A stretch of DNA of 64,000 nt from PFL25 sp046260155 (GTDB lineage: Bacteria; Chloroflexota; Anaerolineae; Anaerolineales; UBA4823), in assembly GCA_046260155.1 (NCBI GenBank), contig JBJYXV010000005.1:3706-67705 (forward strand), in the 5' to 3' direction. Below are positions 35,657 to 44,600 of this stretch, in pieces; position 1 is the first letter of the stretch, and every line of letters starts with the position of its first letter. A program made the translations under genes and the position numbers. The notes beneath the pieces are model-generated. The model was not told the origin of the DNA and ran no database searches. It saw nothing but the letters and a program-made list of their open reading frames with translations.

Positions 35657-36217
35657 ATGGTTAAAAAACCCACTTTCAGTGAGGAGGTAGCAAACCTCCT
35701 CCACGCATCACATGGAGAGCCACTGAAAACCTGCATTCAATGTGGCACCTGTTCAGGCACCTGCCCGGTGGCAGAATTCATGGATTACACGCCCAGACGT
35801 TTGATCGCCATGATCAACGCAAATCTCAAGGAAGAGGTCCTCGAAAGCAATACATATTGGTATTGTGCATCCTGCTTCCAATGCACCGTTCGCTGCCCAA
35901 GCGAGATCGATATTGCTGGTTTGATGTATGCCCTCAAACGCTACTCAATTTGGAAGCACCTGTATGATGAAGATGCAGTTGGACCGGTATTCTCGGAAAC
36001 CTTCGTCAAATCAATTTTGAGAAGTGGGCGATCTTATGAGCCAGTGCTGGCGCCTACTTACATCTTCAGCTATGGCGTTCGTGAATTCTTGAATGAAGCC
36101 CACACCGCGACCACTCTAATGTTGAAAGGCAGGCTACCAATTCTGCCTCCAAGAATTAAAAGACTGGATAATTTCAAGAAAATGGCAAACCGGATTATAC
36201 CCATGGGAGAAGCATGA
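35657..36217 (+). CDS. hdrC: Heterodisulfide reductase subunit C
   Basis: Small Fe-S subunit with two [4Fe-4S] motifs, CIQCGTCSGTCP and CASCFQCTVRCP, separated by the HdrC helix MDYTPRRLIAMINANL. It passes electrons between HdrA and the CCG subunit HdrB. At 186 residues it is normal. Its stop overlaps the hdrB start by ATGA. Confidence 0.93.
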   Translation: MVKKPTFSEEVANLLHASHGEPLKTCIQCGTCSGTCPVAEFMDYTPRRLIAMINANLKEEVLESNTYWYCASCFQCTVRCPSEIDIAGLMYALKRYSIWKHLYDEDAVGPVFSETFVKSILRSGRSYEPVLAPTYIFSYGVREFLNEAHTATTLMLKGRLPILPPRIKRLDNFKKMANRIIPMGEA

Positions 36218-37095
36218 TGAAAACCTTTTCTTACTTCCCGGGCTGCTCCCTGGAGAAAATGGCAACCAGCTACCACCAATCTTCAGTCCAAACCACCAAA
36301 GCTTTGGACATTGATCTCCAGGAGCTTGAAGATTGGAATTGCTGTGGAGCGACAACATACTTCCACGTGGATGAGCTTTTAGCTTATACATTGGTTGGGC
36401 GCAACCTGGCAATGGCTGAAAAAGCAGGACACGATCTCGTTGCACCTTGCAGTGCCTGCTTCAAGAATGCATATTTCGCTAATTCATACTTAAAGGAAGA
36501 TGAGGACCTGGCGAATCACATCAATTATGCCCTTGCACAGGATAACCTTCAGTTTTCTGGCACCATCCAGGTAAAACACTTAATGGAAGTTTTTGTGGAT
36601 GATGTTGGTTATGATACTCTCCAGGAAAGAGTTACCCACCCACTCAAAGACTTACGCGTGGCACCTTATTATGGTTGTCAGATCGTCAGGCCAAGAAAAG
36701 ATCACGAAGATGTCGAAAACCCACGCTTCTTTGAAGAATTGATCACGGCGATTGGCGCTGATCCAGTGGATTTTGCAAATCGGTTGCGTTGCTGCGGTGG
36801 ATCACTATTAATCACCAGCCGGCCAGCAGCTTTTCAGTTAATCTACGAGCTTCTTCTTAATGCCCAGCACAGCCAGGCAGATGTAATTGCAACTGCCTGC
36901 CCCCTCTGCCAGACCAACCTGGAATGCTACCAGATGCAAATTAACCAGGAATTCGGTACTGATTTCAAGATACCGGTGCTTTATTTCACGCAGCTGATTG
37001 GCCTGGCGCTGGGTTTACCTCCCAAGAAGCTGGGGATTGGAACCGAGTTCGTTTCCGCTGATCACATCCTGACATTCGCAAAGGAGCCGGCATGA
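36214..37095 (+). CDS. hdrB: Heterodisulfide reductase subunit B
   Basis: Two CCG domains: YFPGCSLE, NCCGATTYF and PCSACFKN in the first; YYGCQIVRP, RCCGGSLLIT and ACPLCQTNLE in the second. In methanogens these bind the two non-cubane clusters that cleave CoM-S-S-CoB. A bacterium without those thiols must use another disulfide or acceptor. At 293 residues it is full length. It is translationally coupled with hdrC; hdrA starts 67 bp later. Confidence 0.93.
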   Translation: MMKTFSYFPGCSLEKMATSYHQSSVQTTKALDIDLQELEDWNCCGATTYFHVDELLAYTLVGRNLAMAEKAGHDLVAPCSACFKNAYFANSYLKEDEDLANHINYALAQDNLQFSGTIQVKHLMEVFVDDVGYDTLQERVTHPLKDLRVAPYYGCQIVRPRKDHEDVENPRFFEELITAIGADPVDFANRLRCCGGSLLITSRPAAFQLIYELLLNAQHSQADVIATACPLCQTNLECYQMQINQEFGTDFKIPVLYFTQLIGLALGLPPKKLGIGTEFVSADHILTFAKEPA

Positions 37096-37162
37096 ACTCA
37101 ATTTTTACTGATAACAAGGAGTTTCACAAAATTCCTACAAGTTTATTGAAGGAGAAAAACCG

Positions 37163-39160
37163 ATGAGTGAAAAAGTAGGAGTATATGTATGCCATTGCGG
37201 CACAAATATCGCCGGAACTGTCGATGTTGAAGAGGTCTCTAAATGGGCAGGAGAACAACCCAATGTCGTCTGTTCTCGCGATTATAAATTCATGTGTTCG
37301 AGCCTTGGACAAGAGCTAATTGAAGAAGATATCAAGGAACAGGGTCTTACCCGCATCGTTGTCGCCGCATGCTCCCCGCATATGCATGAAAAAACATTCC
37401 GGGGAGCCACGGAGCGAGGCGGATTAAACCCTTATTTGTTTGAAATGGCGAATATCCGGGAACACAATTCCTGGGCCACAAACGACAAAGAAGCAGCAAC
37501 CCAAAAGGCAAAAGCGTTGATTGATGCTGCTGTTGAACGTGTAATCCACCACCAACCGCTCGAACCTATTCCGGTTGAGATCAACCCCACGACCTTGATC
37601 GTTGGTGGAGGCATTGCCGGTATCACCGCAGCTTTGGAGCTGGCAAATGCCGGAAATCATGTAGTGATGGTTGAGCGGGAACCTTCAATTGGCGGTCATA
37701 TGGCCCAATTGGACAAGACTTTTCCCACGCTCGACTGCTCTGCATGCATTTTAACCCCCAAGATGGTGGATGTCGGCCAACACCCCAATATCACCCTTTA
37801 CACCTGGAGTGAGGTTGAGGATATTTCTGGATATATTGGAAACTTCAAGGCAACTGTTCGCAAGAAAGCGCGCTATGTGATCGAAGAACTCTGCACCGGG
37901 TGTGGCATTTGCGAAGAAAAATGTCCTCGCAAAGTAGTCGATGAAGTATTTGAAGCTGGACTTGCCCAACGCAAAGCAATTTACAGGCCATTCCCGCAGG
38001 CAGTACCTAAATACCCTGTGCTCGATCCACCTAACTGCACGTACTTCGAAAGAGGAAAATGCAAAGCCTGCCAGATCCTCTGCCCGACTGGAGCGATTGA
38101 CTTTGAGCAGCAGGATGAATTGATCGAAATTCCAGTCGGCAATGTCATACTGGCAACCGGATACGACCTGTTCGATTCGAAACGCATTCCACAGTATGGA
38201 TATGGACGCCTGGCGAATGTTTTCACCAGTCTTGAATTCGAACGCATGGTCAATGCATCTGGACCCACTGGTGGAAGTATCGTCCTTAGAGATGGTGAAA
38301 CAGTACCAAAGAGCGTCGCCATCATCCATTGCGTGGGATCACGCGACAACAATTACCATGAATACTGCTCTAAAGTTTGCTGCATGTATTCGTTGAAATT
38401 TGCCCATCTTGTCCATGAACGAGTCCCCGACGCTGAAGTGTATAACTTCTACCTCGATATTCGTACTCCAGGAAAGGGTTATGAGGAATTCTACAACCGG
38501 CTGCTCGAGGAGGGAACTCATTTCATCAGGGGTCGAGCTGCTGATATAACGGACGCCGCTCGCCTGCCTGGGGAGGAAGGGAAACTCATCGTACAGGCGG
38601 AAGACACCTTGATTGGAAAACAGCGCAGAGTTCCGGTGGATATGGTCATTCTCAGTGCTGGAATGGAAGCTCGCCATGATTCAGTGGATGTGTCCTTGAT
38701 GTTTGGTATGGGCTGTGATTTCAATGGTTTCTTCACTGAGCGGCATCCCAAGTTGGATCCGATCGCTACCATGACCGAGGGAGTTTTCATCGCTGGTGCC
38801 TGCCAGGGACCAAAAGATATTCCAGATTCCGTCGCCCAGGGCGCGGCTGCAGCAGCCCGGGTCGGTGGATTAATCTCTCAGGGAACGGTGATGATGGAAC
38901 CCGTTCGAGCCAGCATCAACAAGGAGGCCTGCTCCGGATGCCGGATTTGTAATGATCTGTGTCCCTATAACGCGATTATCTTCCACGAAGACCAGAAAGT
39001 TTCCGAAGTTATTACAGCGCTCTGCCAGGGGTGCGGCACATGTGTAGCCGCCTGCCCGAGCTCGGCTATCACTGGTGCCCACTTTACCAATGACCAGGTG
39101 CTTTCCGAAATCGAGGGTCTTCTCTGGGACGTTCGTGAACGCCAGGCTGTACCAGCTTGA
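37163..39160 (+). CDS. hdrA: Heterodisulfide reductase subunit A (bifurcating flavoprotein)
   Basis: Core FAD protein of Hdr complexes where electron pairs can be split between a high- and a low-potential acceptor. The N-terminal YVCHCGTNIAGTVD domain, FAD Rossmann motif GGGIAGITAALELA, and Fe-S motifs CTGCGICEEKCP, CKACQILCP, CSGCRICNDLCP and CQGCGTCVAACP are all present. HdrA Cys in LDCSACILTPKM is kept. At 665 residues it matches the standard single-copy HdrA. GGAG is 9 nt before ATG. mvhD starts 14 bp after. Confidence 0.94.
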   Translation: MSEKVGVYVCHCGTNIAGTVDVEEVSKWAGEQPNVVCSRDYKFMCSSLGQELIEEDIKEQGLTRIVVAACSPHMHEKTFRGATERGGLNPYLFEMANIREHNSWATNDKEAATQKAKALIDAAVERVIHHQPLEPIPVEINPTTLIVGGGIAGITAALELANAGNHVVMVEREPSIGGHMAQLDKTFPTLDCSACILTPKMVDVGQHPNITLYTWSEVEDISGYIGNFKATVRKKARYVIEELCTGCGICEEKCPRKVVDEVFEAGLAQRKAIYRPFPQAVPKYPVLDPPNCTYFERGKCKACQILCPTGAIDFEQQDELIEIPVGNVILATGYDLFDSKRIPQYGYGRLANVFTSLEFERMVNASGPTGGSIVLRDGETVPKSVAIIHCVGSRDNNYHEYCSKVCCMYSLKFAHLVHERVPDAEVYNFYLDIRTPGKGYEEFYNRLLEEGTHFIRGRAADITDAARLPGEEGKLIVQAEDTLIGKQRRVPVDMVILSAGMEARHDSVDVSLMFGMGCDFNGFFTERHPKLDPIATMTEGVFIAGACQGPKDIPDSVAQGAAAAARVGGLISQGTVMMEPVRASINKEACSGCRICNDLCPYNAIIFHEDQKVSEVITALCQGCGTCVAACPSSAITGAHFTNDQVLSEIEGLLWDVRERQAVPA

Positions 39161-39174
39161 ATTGGAGGAGAAAA

Positions 39175-39657
39175 ATGAGTGAACAATTTGAACCCGTAAT
39201 CGTAGGCTTCTTATGCAACTGGTGTTCTTACCGGGCTGCAGACTTGGCTGGTACTTCCCGCATGAAATATGCCCCCAATATGCGCGCCATTCGAGTGATG
39301 TGCAGCGGCCGGGTAGACCCCCAATTTGTTTTGAAAGCACTGCGGGAAGGTGCTGATGGGGTCCTAATCGCTGGTTGCCACCCAGGCGAATGTCATTATG
39401 TTGAAGGCAATATCAAAGCACTTCGCCGGTATATCCTGCTCAAGCGCATGCTAAAGCAGTGGGGCATTGAACCCGAGCGCGTGCAACTGGTCTGGGCATC
39501 TGCATCAGAAGGAAATGTCCTCGCCGATGCAGTTGACCGAATGACCGAGGAGGTAAGAGCTCTCGGTCCTCTTCAGTGGCGTAAATCTGTCTTAGGCGGT
39601 AATGGACACCAGCCGGTTGCAGCTGCCGAAGTTGAAGTTAAAGTTGAGGAGGTGTAA
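39175..39657 (+). CDS. mvhD: Methyl-viologen-reducing hydrogenase delta subunit
   Basis: [2Fe-2S] adaptor that joins the hydrogenase to HdrA. It has FLCNWCSYRAADLAG and VMCSGRVDP with the family cysteines, then GCHPGECHYVEGN. ATG 39175 with GGAGGAG (39164-39170) gives 160 residues. Its order after hdrA and before the hydrogenase subunits is as in methanogen and sulfate-reducer Hdr-Mvh clusters. Confidence 0.92.
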   Translation: MSEQFEPVIVGFLCNWCSYRAADLAGTSRMKYAPNMRAIRVMCSGRVDPQFVLKALREGADGVLIAGCHPGECHYVEGNIKALRRYILLKRMLKQWGIEPERVQLVWASASEGNVLADAVDRMTEEVRALGPLQWRKSVLGGNGHQPVAAAEVEVKVEEV

Positions 39658-39659
39658 CT

Positions 39660-40691
39660 ATGTCAGATAAACCAAAGTTGGCAATGTACTGGGCCGCCTC
39701 TTGTGGAGGATGCGAAATATCCGTCTTGAATATTGGTGACAAGATTTTGGTGGTCGATGAAGTGTTTGATCTGGCTTTCTTCCCTTGTATCGCCGATTTC
39801 AAACAGAGCGATGTAGAGGGTTATCCAGATGGCTACATTGATGTTTGCCTGTTCAATGGTGCCATCCGCACCTCGGACAATGAAGAAATGGCAAAATTGT
39901 TGCGCAAGAAATCAAAGGTGCTGGTTGCCTATGGTTCATGTGCTTATGAAGGCTGTATCCCTGCCCTTTCGAACCTGACCAGCAAAGATGCGACATTCAA
40001 GACTGTTTACCTGGAGAATGAAAGCATTGATAATCCTGACGGTGTGGTTCCTCTGGTCGAGACTCATGTAGATGAAGGCACACTGACTCTGCCATCTTTC
40101 TACAACACGGTCAAATCGCTTGACCAGGTCGTGGATGTCGATTACTACCTGCCTGGATGCCCACCCGAACCGCACCAAATCTGGGCGGTTCTAGAAGTGG
40201 TGGTGAATGCCCTGCTCAATGGGGGACCACTACCACCCGCAGGTTCAATCGTCGGTGCTGGTAATGTTGCTGTTTGCGAGGAATGTCCGCTGGAGAAGAA
40301 TGTCAAGACCATCACGAGATTTTACCGGCCTTTTGAGATACAACCTGAACCCGGATTGTGCTTACTCGAACAGGGTCTTGTCTGTGTCGGACCGGCAACC
40401 AGGGCTGGTTGTGGGGCACTCTGCCCACAGGTTGGCATGGGCTGTCGAGGTTGTTATGGACCTTTGGACGGTGTCGAAGACCAGGGAGCAAAAATGCTAT
40501 CAGCCATTGCTTCTATCGTAGACGTCGGAGAAGCCACTGAAGATGAGCATGTGTTGGATGAGAAAATCGGCGCAGTCATGGATACATTAGCAGATCCAGC
40601 TGGCACTTTCTACCGCTTTAGTATGGCGCATTCCCTGCTTCAGCGAGTCAAGATTGACGGAAATGGCGATAATGGAGGTAAGGTGAAATGA
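39660..40691 (+). CDS. mvhG: HdrA-linked [NiFe]-hydrogenase small subunit
   Basis: Fe-S electron relay of a group 3c-type cytoplasmic hydrogenase. The proximal cluster motif is ASCGGCEIS (Cys15, Cys18), with GSCAYEGC, LPGCPPEPHQI and a C-terminal Cys set including CRGCYGP. No Tat signal, so it is cytoplasmic. At 343 residues it is slightly longer than many MvhG. It starts 2 bp after mvhD, and its stop overlaps mvhA by ATGA. Confidence 0.92.
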   Translation: MSDKPKLAMYWAASCGGCEISVLNIGDKILVVDEVFDLAFFPCIADFKQSDVEGYPDGYIDVCLFNGAIRTSDNEEMAKLLRKKSKVLVAYGSCAYEGCIPALSNLTSKDATFKTVYLENESIDNPDGVVPLVETHVDEGTLTLPSFYNTVKSLDQVVDVDYYLPGCPPEPHQIWAVLEVVVNALLNGGPLPPAGSIVGAGNVAVCEECPLEKNVKTITRFYRPFEIQPEPGLCLLEQGLVCVGPATRAGCGALCPQVGMGCRGCYGPLDGVEDQGAKMLSAIASIVDVGEATEDEHVLDEKIGAVMDTLADPAGTFYRFSMAHSLLQRVKIDGNGDNGGKVK

Positions 40692-42190
40692 CGAAAATAA
40701 CCATTGATCCGATCACCCGCCTTGAAGGGCATGGGAAAATTGAGATCTTCCTGAATGAGGAGGGCGACGTTGAAAATACTTACCTCCAAATTCCAGAGCT
40801 GAGGGGTTTTGAACAATTTTGTGTCGGACGGCCTGCTGAAGAAATGCCGCGTATCACAAATCGCATTTGCGGTGTCTGCCCCGAAGCGCACCATATGGCA
40901 GGCACGAAAGCCCTGGATGCTCTCTTCCAAGTAGAACCATCCTCGGCGGTGAAAAAAATCCGCGAGATGTTTTATATGGCCTTTTACGTCACCGATCACA
41001 CAACACACTTTTATGCCCTGGGTGGTCCTGATTTTGTAGTAGGTCCTGAAGCACCTGCTGCTGAACGCAACATTCTGGGTGTAATTCACAAGGTCGGCGT
41101 GGAGATTGGTAAGCAAGTCATCGATACACGTATCCGCAACCACCATGTAATCAAGGTTGTTGGCGGTCGTGGCGTCCATCCCGTTGCAGGAATACCAGGT
41201 GGATGGAGCAAATCGATAAGCGAAGAAGAGCGTGAGGAGTTTAAGGAAATCTGCCAGAAGAACGTAGATTTTGCATTATTTAGCCTGAAAGTGTTCGATG
41301 ACATTGTTCTTGCAAACCAGGCATATGTCGATCTGATTTTGGCAGACACCTTTGCCCACAGCACCTATTACATGGGTACAGTGGACGAGAACAATCATGT
41401 GAATTTTTATGATGGAAAGATCCGCGTTACTGATCCGGAAGGTAAGGAATTTGAGAAGTACGAGGTCAAAGATTACGCGGATCATGTCGCTGAACATGTG
41501 GAACCCTGGTCGTACTTGAAATTCCCATATTTGAAGAATGTAGGTTGGAATGGATTCACAGATGGGATGGATAGTGGTGTTTACTGCTGCACGCCTCTTT
41601 CCCGGCTAAATGTTTCGGATGGTATGGCAACCCCCAAGGCGCAGGAAGCTTTTGAAAAATTCTACGAAACCTTAGGCAGCAAGAAGGTGAATGGTCGCTA
41701 CCAGCCTGTCCATCAGCGCCTTGCAACCCACTGGGCCCGCCTGGTTGAATTACTGTACGCAGCAGAGCGCATGCAAGAATTGGTGGATGACCCAGAAATC
41801 ACCGATCCCAATGTTCGCCCGGTTGTGACCAACACACCAACTGAAGGTGTCGCATCTGTTGAAGCTCCGCGCGGTACGCTGACCCACCACTACTGGACGG
41901 ATGAAAATGGTATCCTGACAAAGGTAAACCTGATCGTGGGCACAACGAACAATAATGCCCCAATCACGATGTCTGTCAAGAAGGCTGCCAAGACATTAAT
42001 CACCAAAGGTACCGTTGTTACTGAGGGACTCTTGAACAAAGTCGAGATGGCTTTCCGCAATTACGATCCCTGCATGTCTTGTGCAACCCATTCACTGCCT
42101 GGCCAGATGCCGCTTGAAATTACAATCCGGGATGCGGAAGGGAACGAAATAGAACGGCTCAGCCAGTATACGGAAAATTCCTGCCAATGA
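40688..42190 (+). CDS. mvhA: HdrA-linked [NiFe]-hydrogenase large subunit
   Basis: Catalytic subunit that splits or makes H2. The Ni-Fe ligands are Cys61 and Cys64 in RICGVCPEAHH and Cys462 and Cys465 in DPCMSCATH. A C-terminal tail of about 32 residues follows His468; such tails are removed by a dedicated protease after Ni insertion, and the next gene encodes one. At 500 residues it is typical. No selenocysteine is indicated (both C-terminal ligands are Cys codons). Confidence 0.94.
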   Translation: MTKITIDPITRLEGHGKIEIFLNEEGDVENTYLQIPELRGFEQFCVGRPAEEMPRITNRICGVCPEAHHMAGTKALDALFQVEPSSAVKKIREMFYMAFYVTDHTTHFYALGGPDFVVGPEAPAAERNILGVIHKVGVEIGKQVIDTRIRNHHVIKVVGGRGVHPVAGIPGGWSKSISEEEREEFKEICQKNVDFALFSLKVFDDIVLANQAYVDLILADTFAHSTYYMGTVDENNHVNFYDGKIRVTDPEGKEFEKYEVKDYADHVAEHVEPWSYLKFPYLKNVGWNGFTDGMDSGVYCCTPLSRLNVSDGMATPKAQEAFEKFYETLGSKKVNGRYQPVHQRLATHWARLVELLYAAERMQELVDDPEITDPNVRPVVTNTPTEGVASVEAPRGTLTHHYWTDENGILTKVNLIVGTTNNNAPITMSVKKAAKTLITKGTVVTEGLLNKVEMAFRNYDPCMSCATHSLPGQMPLEITIRDAEGNEIERLSQYTENSCQ

Positions 42191-42705
42191 AAATGCTTGT
42201 CTTAGGGCTGGGTAATCCGATCTTAACTGACGATGGAGTCGGTGTCCTCGTGGCAGAACAGGTACGAGCGCGCCTGCCCGAGGACACCCCGATCGACATC
42301 AGTGAAGTTAGCGTCGGTGGGTTGACCCTAATGGAGAGCATGATTGGCTATGACCGGGTAATCCTGGTCGATGCCTTTCAGCGACTCGATGGCTGCTGTC
42401 CGGGAAAAGTGCACAAAATGTCCTTGGATGATCTAAGGTCAATCAGCCCAACCCAACACAGTGCATCTCCCCACGATGCCAGCCTGGTTACAGCGATAGA
42501 AACAGGTCGCCGAATGGGGATGCAATTACCAGAGGAAATCACTATTTACGCGATAGAAGTTGAAAATGTGATGGATTTCAGCGATCATCCTACTCCCTCG
42601 GTTGCAGCGGTGATACCGCAAGTGACCGAAGCCGTGTTGGAAGAGATCGCCCTGTATAATGAGCAAACGAAAAGCGAGGTGTCTATATGGTCTCCCCTGA
42701 ATTAA
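42187..42705 (+). CDS. Hydrogenase maturation endopeptidase (HyaD/HycI family)
   Basis: Aspartic-type protease that trims the C-terminus of the large subunit. LGLGNPILTDDGVG, the SVGGLTLMESMIGYDRVILVDAF block and SPHDASLVTAIETGRRMG (His) are conserved metal-sensing or catalytic positions. It overlaps mvhA by ATGA, consistent with acting on that subunit. 172 residues is normal. Confidence 0.92.
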   Translation: MKMLVLGLGNPILTDDGVGVLVAEQVRARLPEDTPIDISEVSVGGLTLMESMIGYDRVILVDAFQRLDGCCPGKVHKMSLDDLRSISPTQHSASPHDASLVTAIETGRRMGMQLPEEITIYAIEVENVMDFSDHPTPSVAAVIPQVTEAVLEEIALYNEQTKSEVSIWSPLN

Positions 42706-43145
42706 TTCGCCGTTACCCCTACTTCAGCGGCCTCACAATTGAACAAATCAACCTGCTGGCGAACATCGCAGAAGAAATCGAATGTGAACCAGGTTGTTAT
42801 TTTCACCACGAAGGTGATAACATCGATAAAATCTACGTCATCATGCAAGGTGATGTCTCCTTGATTACCTCACTCCCCCAACAAGACAAAGAAGTCGTGA
42901 TTAACACCTTCGGTACAGGTGATGTTTTCGGTTGGACCTCACTCCTGCCCCCATATACCGCGGGAGCTGGGGCGAAAGCAGTGAACAAATGCAAATTACT
43001 TGAATTTGAATCTAAAAAGCTGCGTGAGAAATTCGAGGCAGATTACCAGTTTGGCTACCAAATGATGACGAAAGTTGCCCAGATCGCCCGTGAACGCCTC
43101 GATGCGATCGTGATGGAAACCCTGGCTTACCAGGCAGAGAAGTAA
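42687..43145 (+). CDS. Cyclic-nucleotide-binding-domain protein without DNA-binding domain
   Basis: A single cNMP-binding beta-roll: GCYFHHEGDNIDKIYVIMQG, VINTFGTGDVFGWTSLL, and the long C-helix QMMTKVAQIARERLDAI. It ends at 152 residues, just where CRP/FNR proteins would begin their helix-turn-helix, so it cannot bind DNA on its own. It overlaps the protease gene by 19 bp and is the last gene of the operon. It may sense redox state or a nucleotide and act by protein contact; unknown. Confidence 0.85.
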   Translation: MVSPELIRRYPYFSGLTIEQINLLANIAEEIECEPGCYFHHEGDNIDKIYVIMQGDVSLITSLPQQDKEVVINTFGTGDVFGWTSLLPPYTAGAGAKAVNKCKLLEFESKKLREKFEADYQFGYQMMTKVAQIARERLDAIVMETLAYQAEK

Positions 43146-43181
43146 GCATTCTCCAATCCGGCAATACTAAGGAGTGCTCGA

Positions 43182-43216
43182 GCCTCCTGGCCTTTGTAGA
43201 CCAGGAGGTTTGAATT
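43182..43216 (+). terminator. Terminator-like hairpin at the end of the redox operon
   Basis: CCTCCTGG (43182-43189) pairs with CCAGGAGG (43200-43207) around a 10-nt loop, followed by a T-rich stretch. It lies between two convergent genes and could serve both. Confidence 0.65.
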
Positions 43217-43225
43217 TAATTCCAT

Positions 43226-43879
43226 TCAATCTTCACGCTCGAAATAAGCATCCATCGCCCGGAAACATCCAAGACTTAATTTATGACCAACATCCTCCTC
43301 ACAATAAATGACATCAGCACCTGCAGATTTTAATTCCCGGACTACAATTCTGCCCTGTTCAATTGGTACCATTCCATCCTTGGTTCCGTGGGAGACAAAT
43401 ACTTTCTTCCCGGATAAGGCTTTTTCGAAAATATTCTGTTCCAGACCTGCCGGAAGGAATCCAGATAATCCCGCCAGCTTGTTGATCTTCTCGGGATACT
43501 CCAGCAGCATGGTGTATGCCAGGGCAGCCCCTTGACTGAAACCAATCAGGTCAATTTGATTGTTTTGAAGACCTGGTCTCGAAACAGAATGGATCAGCCC
43601 AAATAATGCCTCAATTGCTTCTTGAAAATCAGCTGCTCCTGGCCAGCTGCGGCTGCCAACCTTTTCCCAGCCATACCCCCCCAGATGAGTTTCAGTTAAT
43701 CCACGGGGAGCTAAGATTAAGTAGCTGCTTGGCAAACGAGGTGTGAAGATCCACATCGAATCTTCATCTCCAGTCCAACCGTGAAGTAAAAGCAACAAAC
43801 GATGTACTCCATCACCTTCTGGAATCCTTTGCCTTACAACCCATTCCCCGAATTTAATTTTGTTCGTTTTATCACTCAT
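43226..43879 (-). CDS. Alpha/beta-hydrolase, phospholipase/carboxylesterase family
   Basis: Cytoplasmic esterase. Ser nucleophile in IGFSQGAAL, LLHGWTGDE as the oxyanion strand, Asp in GTKDGMVP and His in EDVGHKLS complete the triad. I start at ATG 43879 because it overlaps the stop of the upstream membrane protein as ATGA; the frame is open further up but the extension has no conservation. 217 residues fits the family. Substrate unknown. Confidence 0.85.
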   Translation of the reverse strand: MSDKTNKIKFGEWVVRQRIPEGDGVHRLLLLLHGWTGDEDSMWIFTPRLPSSYLILAPRGLTETHLGGYGWEKVGSRSWPGAADFQEAIEALFGLIHSVSRPGLQNNQIDLIGFSQGAALAYTMLLEYPEKINKLAGLSGFLPAGLEQNIFEKALSGKKVFVSHGTKDGMVPIEQGRIVVRELKSAGADVIYCEEDVGHKLSLGCFRAMDAYFERED

Positions 43880-44103
43880 CGATCTTGAGCTCTCTTTGTA
43901 ATTAATTCCAGGATGAAAAACAAAATCCAAATTAAGATCAGCGGGATTAATCCAACCAGGATACATAACATGCCGCTCAGGGCTGCCCGCGATCCGTAGA
44001 AAAATAAGATCAAGCCCAAACCAACAATAAACAGGAGAGCCAAACCACCGACAATCAGCCTGATATTCGTTTGCTTGGCATACTTTCTGAGATCACGTCC
44101 CAT
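43876..44103 (-). CDS. Small membrane protein, 75 aa
   Basis: Two hydrophobic helices (about 15-35 and 40-66) with a basic N-terminus and a basic C-terminal tail (TKRAQDR). No family recognised. The 4-bp stop/start overlap with the esterase gene supports translation of both. Confidence 0.6.
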   Translation of the reverse strand: MGRDLRKYAKQTNIRLIVGGLALLFIVGLGLILFFYGSRAALSGMLCILVGLIPLILIWILFFILELITKRAQDR

Positions 44104-44235
44104 ATAAATTATCTCTTCAGCTATCCATAGGACAAACCAGATAGCGCAATTCTACTTTGGTCTGGAGGGAATCGTCAAATTGTAGGAATCGATTTTCTGT
44201 AATCCTTGTTATACTTGATGGCTGAGGTTTGATAA

Positions 44236-44577
44236 ATGACGGAACAAGATTGGCGACAATTAGCATCCCAGGAGATAGAGATGGCAGAAGCAGCCCGGCA
44301 GAACGGTAACGAGGGGCGAGCCAGGGTCTGCGCACGTCGAGCAGCAGGCTATGTTATTGGAGAATACCTGAGCCGCAGTAACTCTTCCATCTCTACCGAA
44401 AGTGCGCTGGCGAGATTAAGATATTTGTGCTCATCTCCAGAAATTGATTCGGACCAACGCGAATTAATCGAACATTTCTTAATCCACACCACCCCTGAAC
44501 ATGAGCTGCCGATCGATGCAGACCTGATCGCGGATGTTGATCTCCTGGCAAGCCAACTACTCGGAGAAAACCTTTAG
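44236..44577 (+). CDS. Hypothetical helical protein, 113 aa
   Basis: Soluble, predicted all-helical, with an Ala/Arg-rich middle (ARVCARRAAGYVIGEYL). The pattern is loosely like HEPN-type helical proteins, but I cannot place it. TATACT at 44210-44215 could be its -10 box. Confidence 0.5.
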   Translation: MTEQDWRQLASQEIEMAEAARQNGNEGRARVCARRAAGYVIGEYLSRSNSSISTESALARLRYLCSSPEIDSDQRELIEHFLIHTTPEHELPIDADLIADVDLLASQLLGENL

Positions 44578-44600
44578 CAGGAATTATGCAATTTCGGGTA

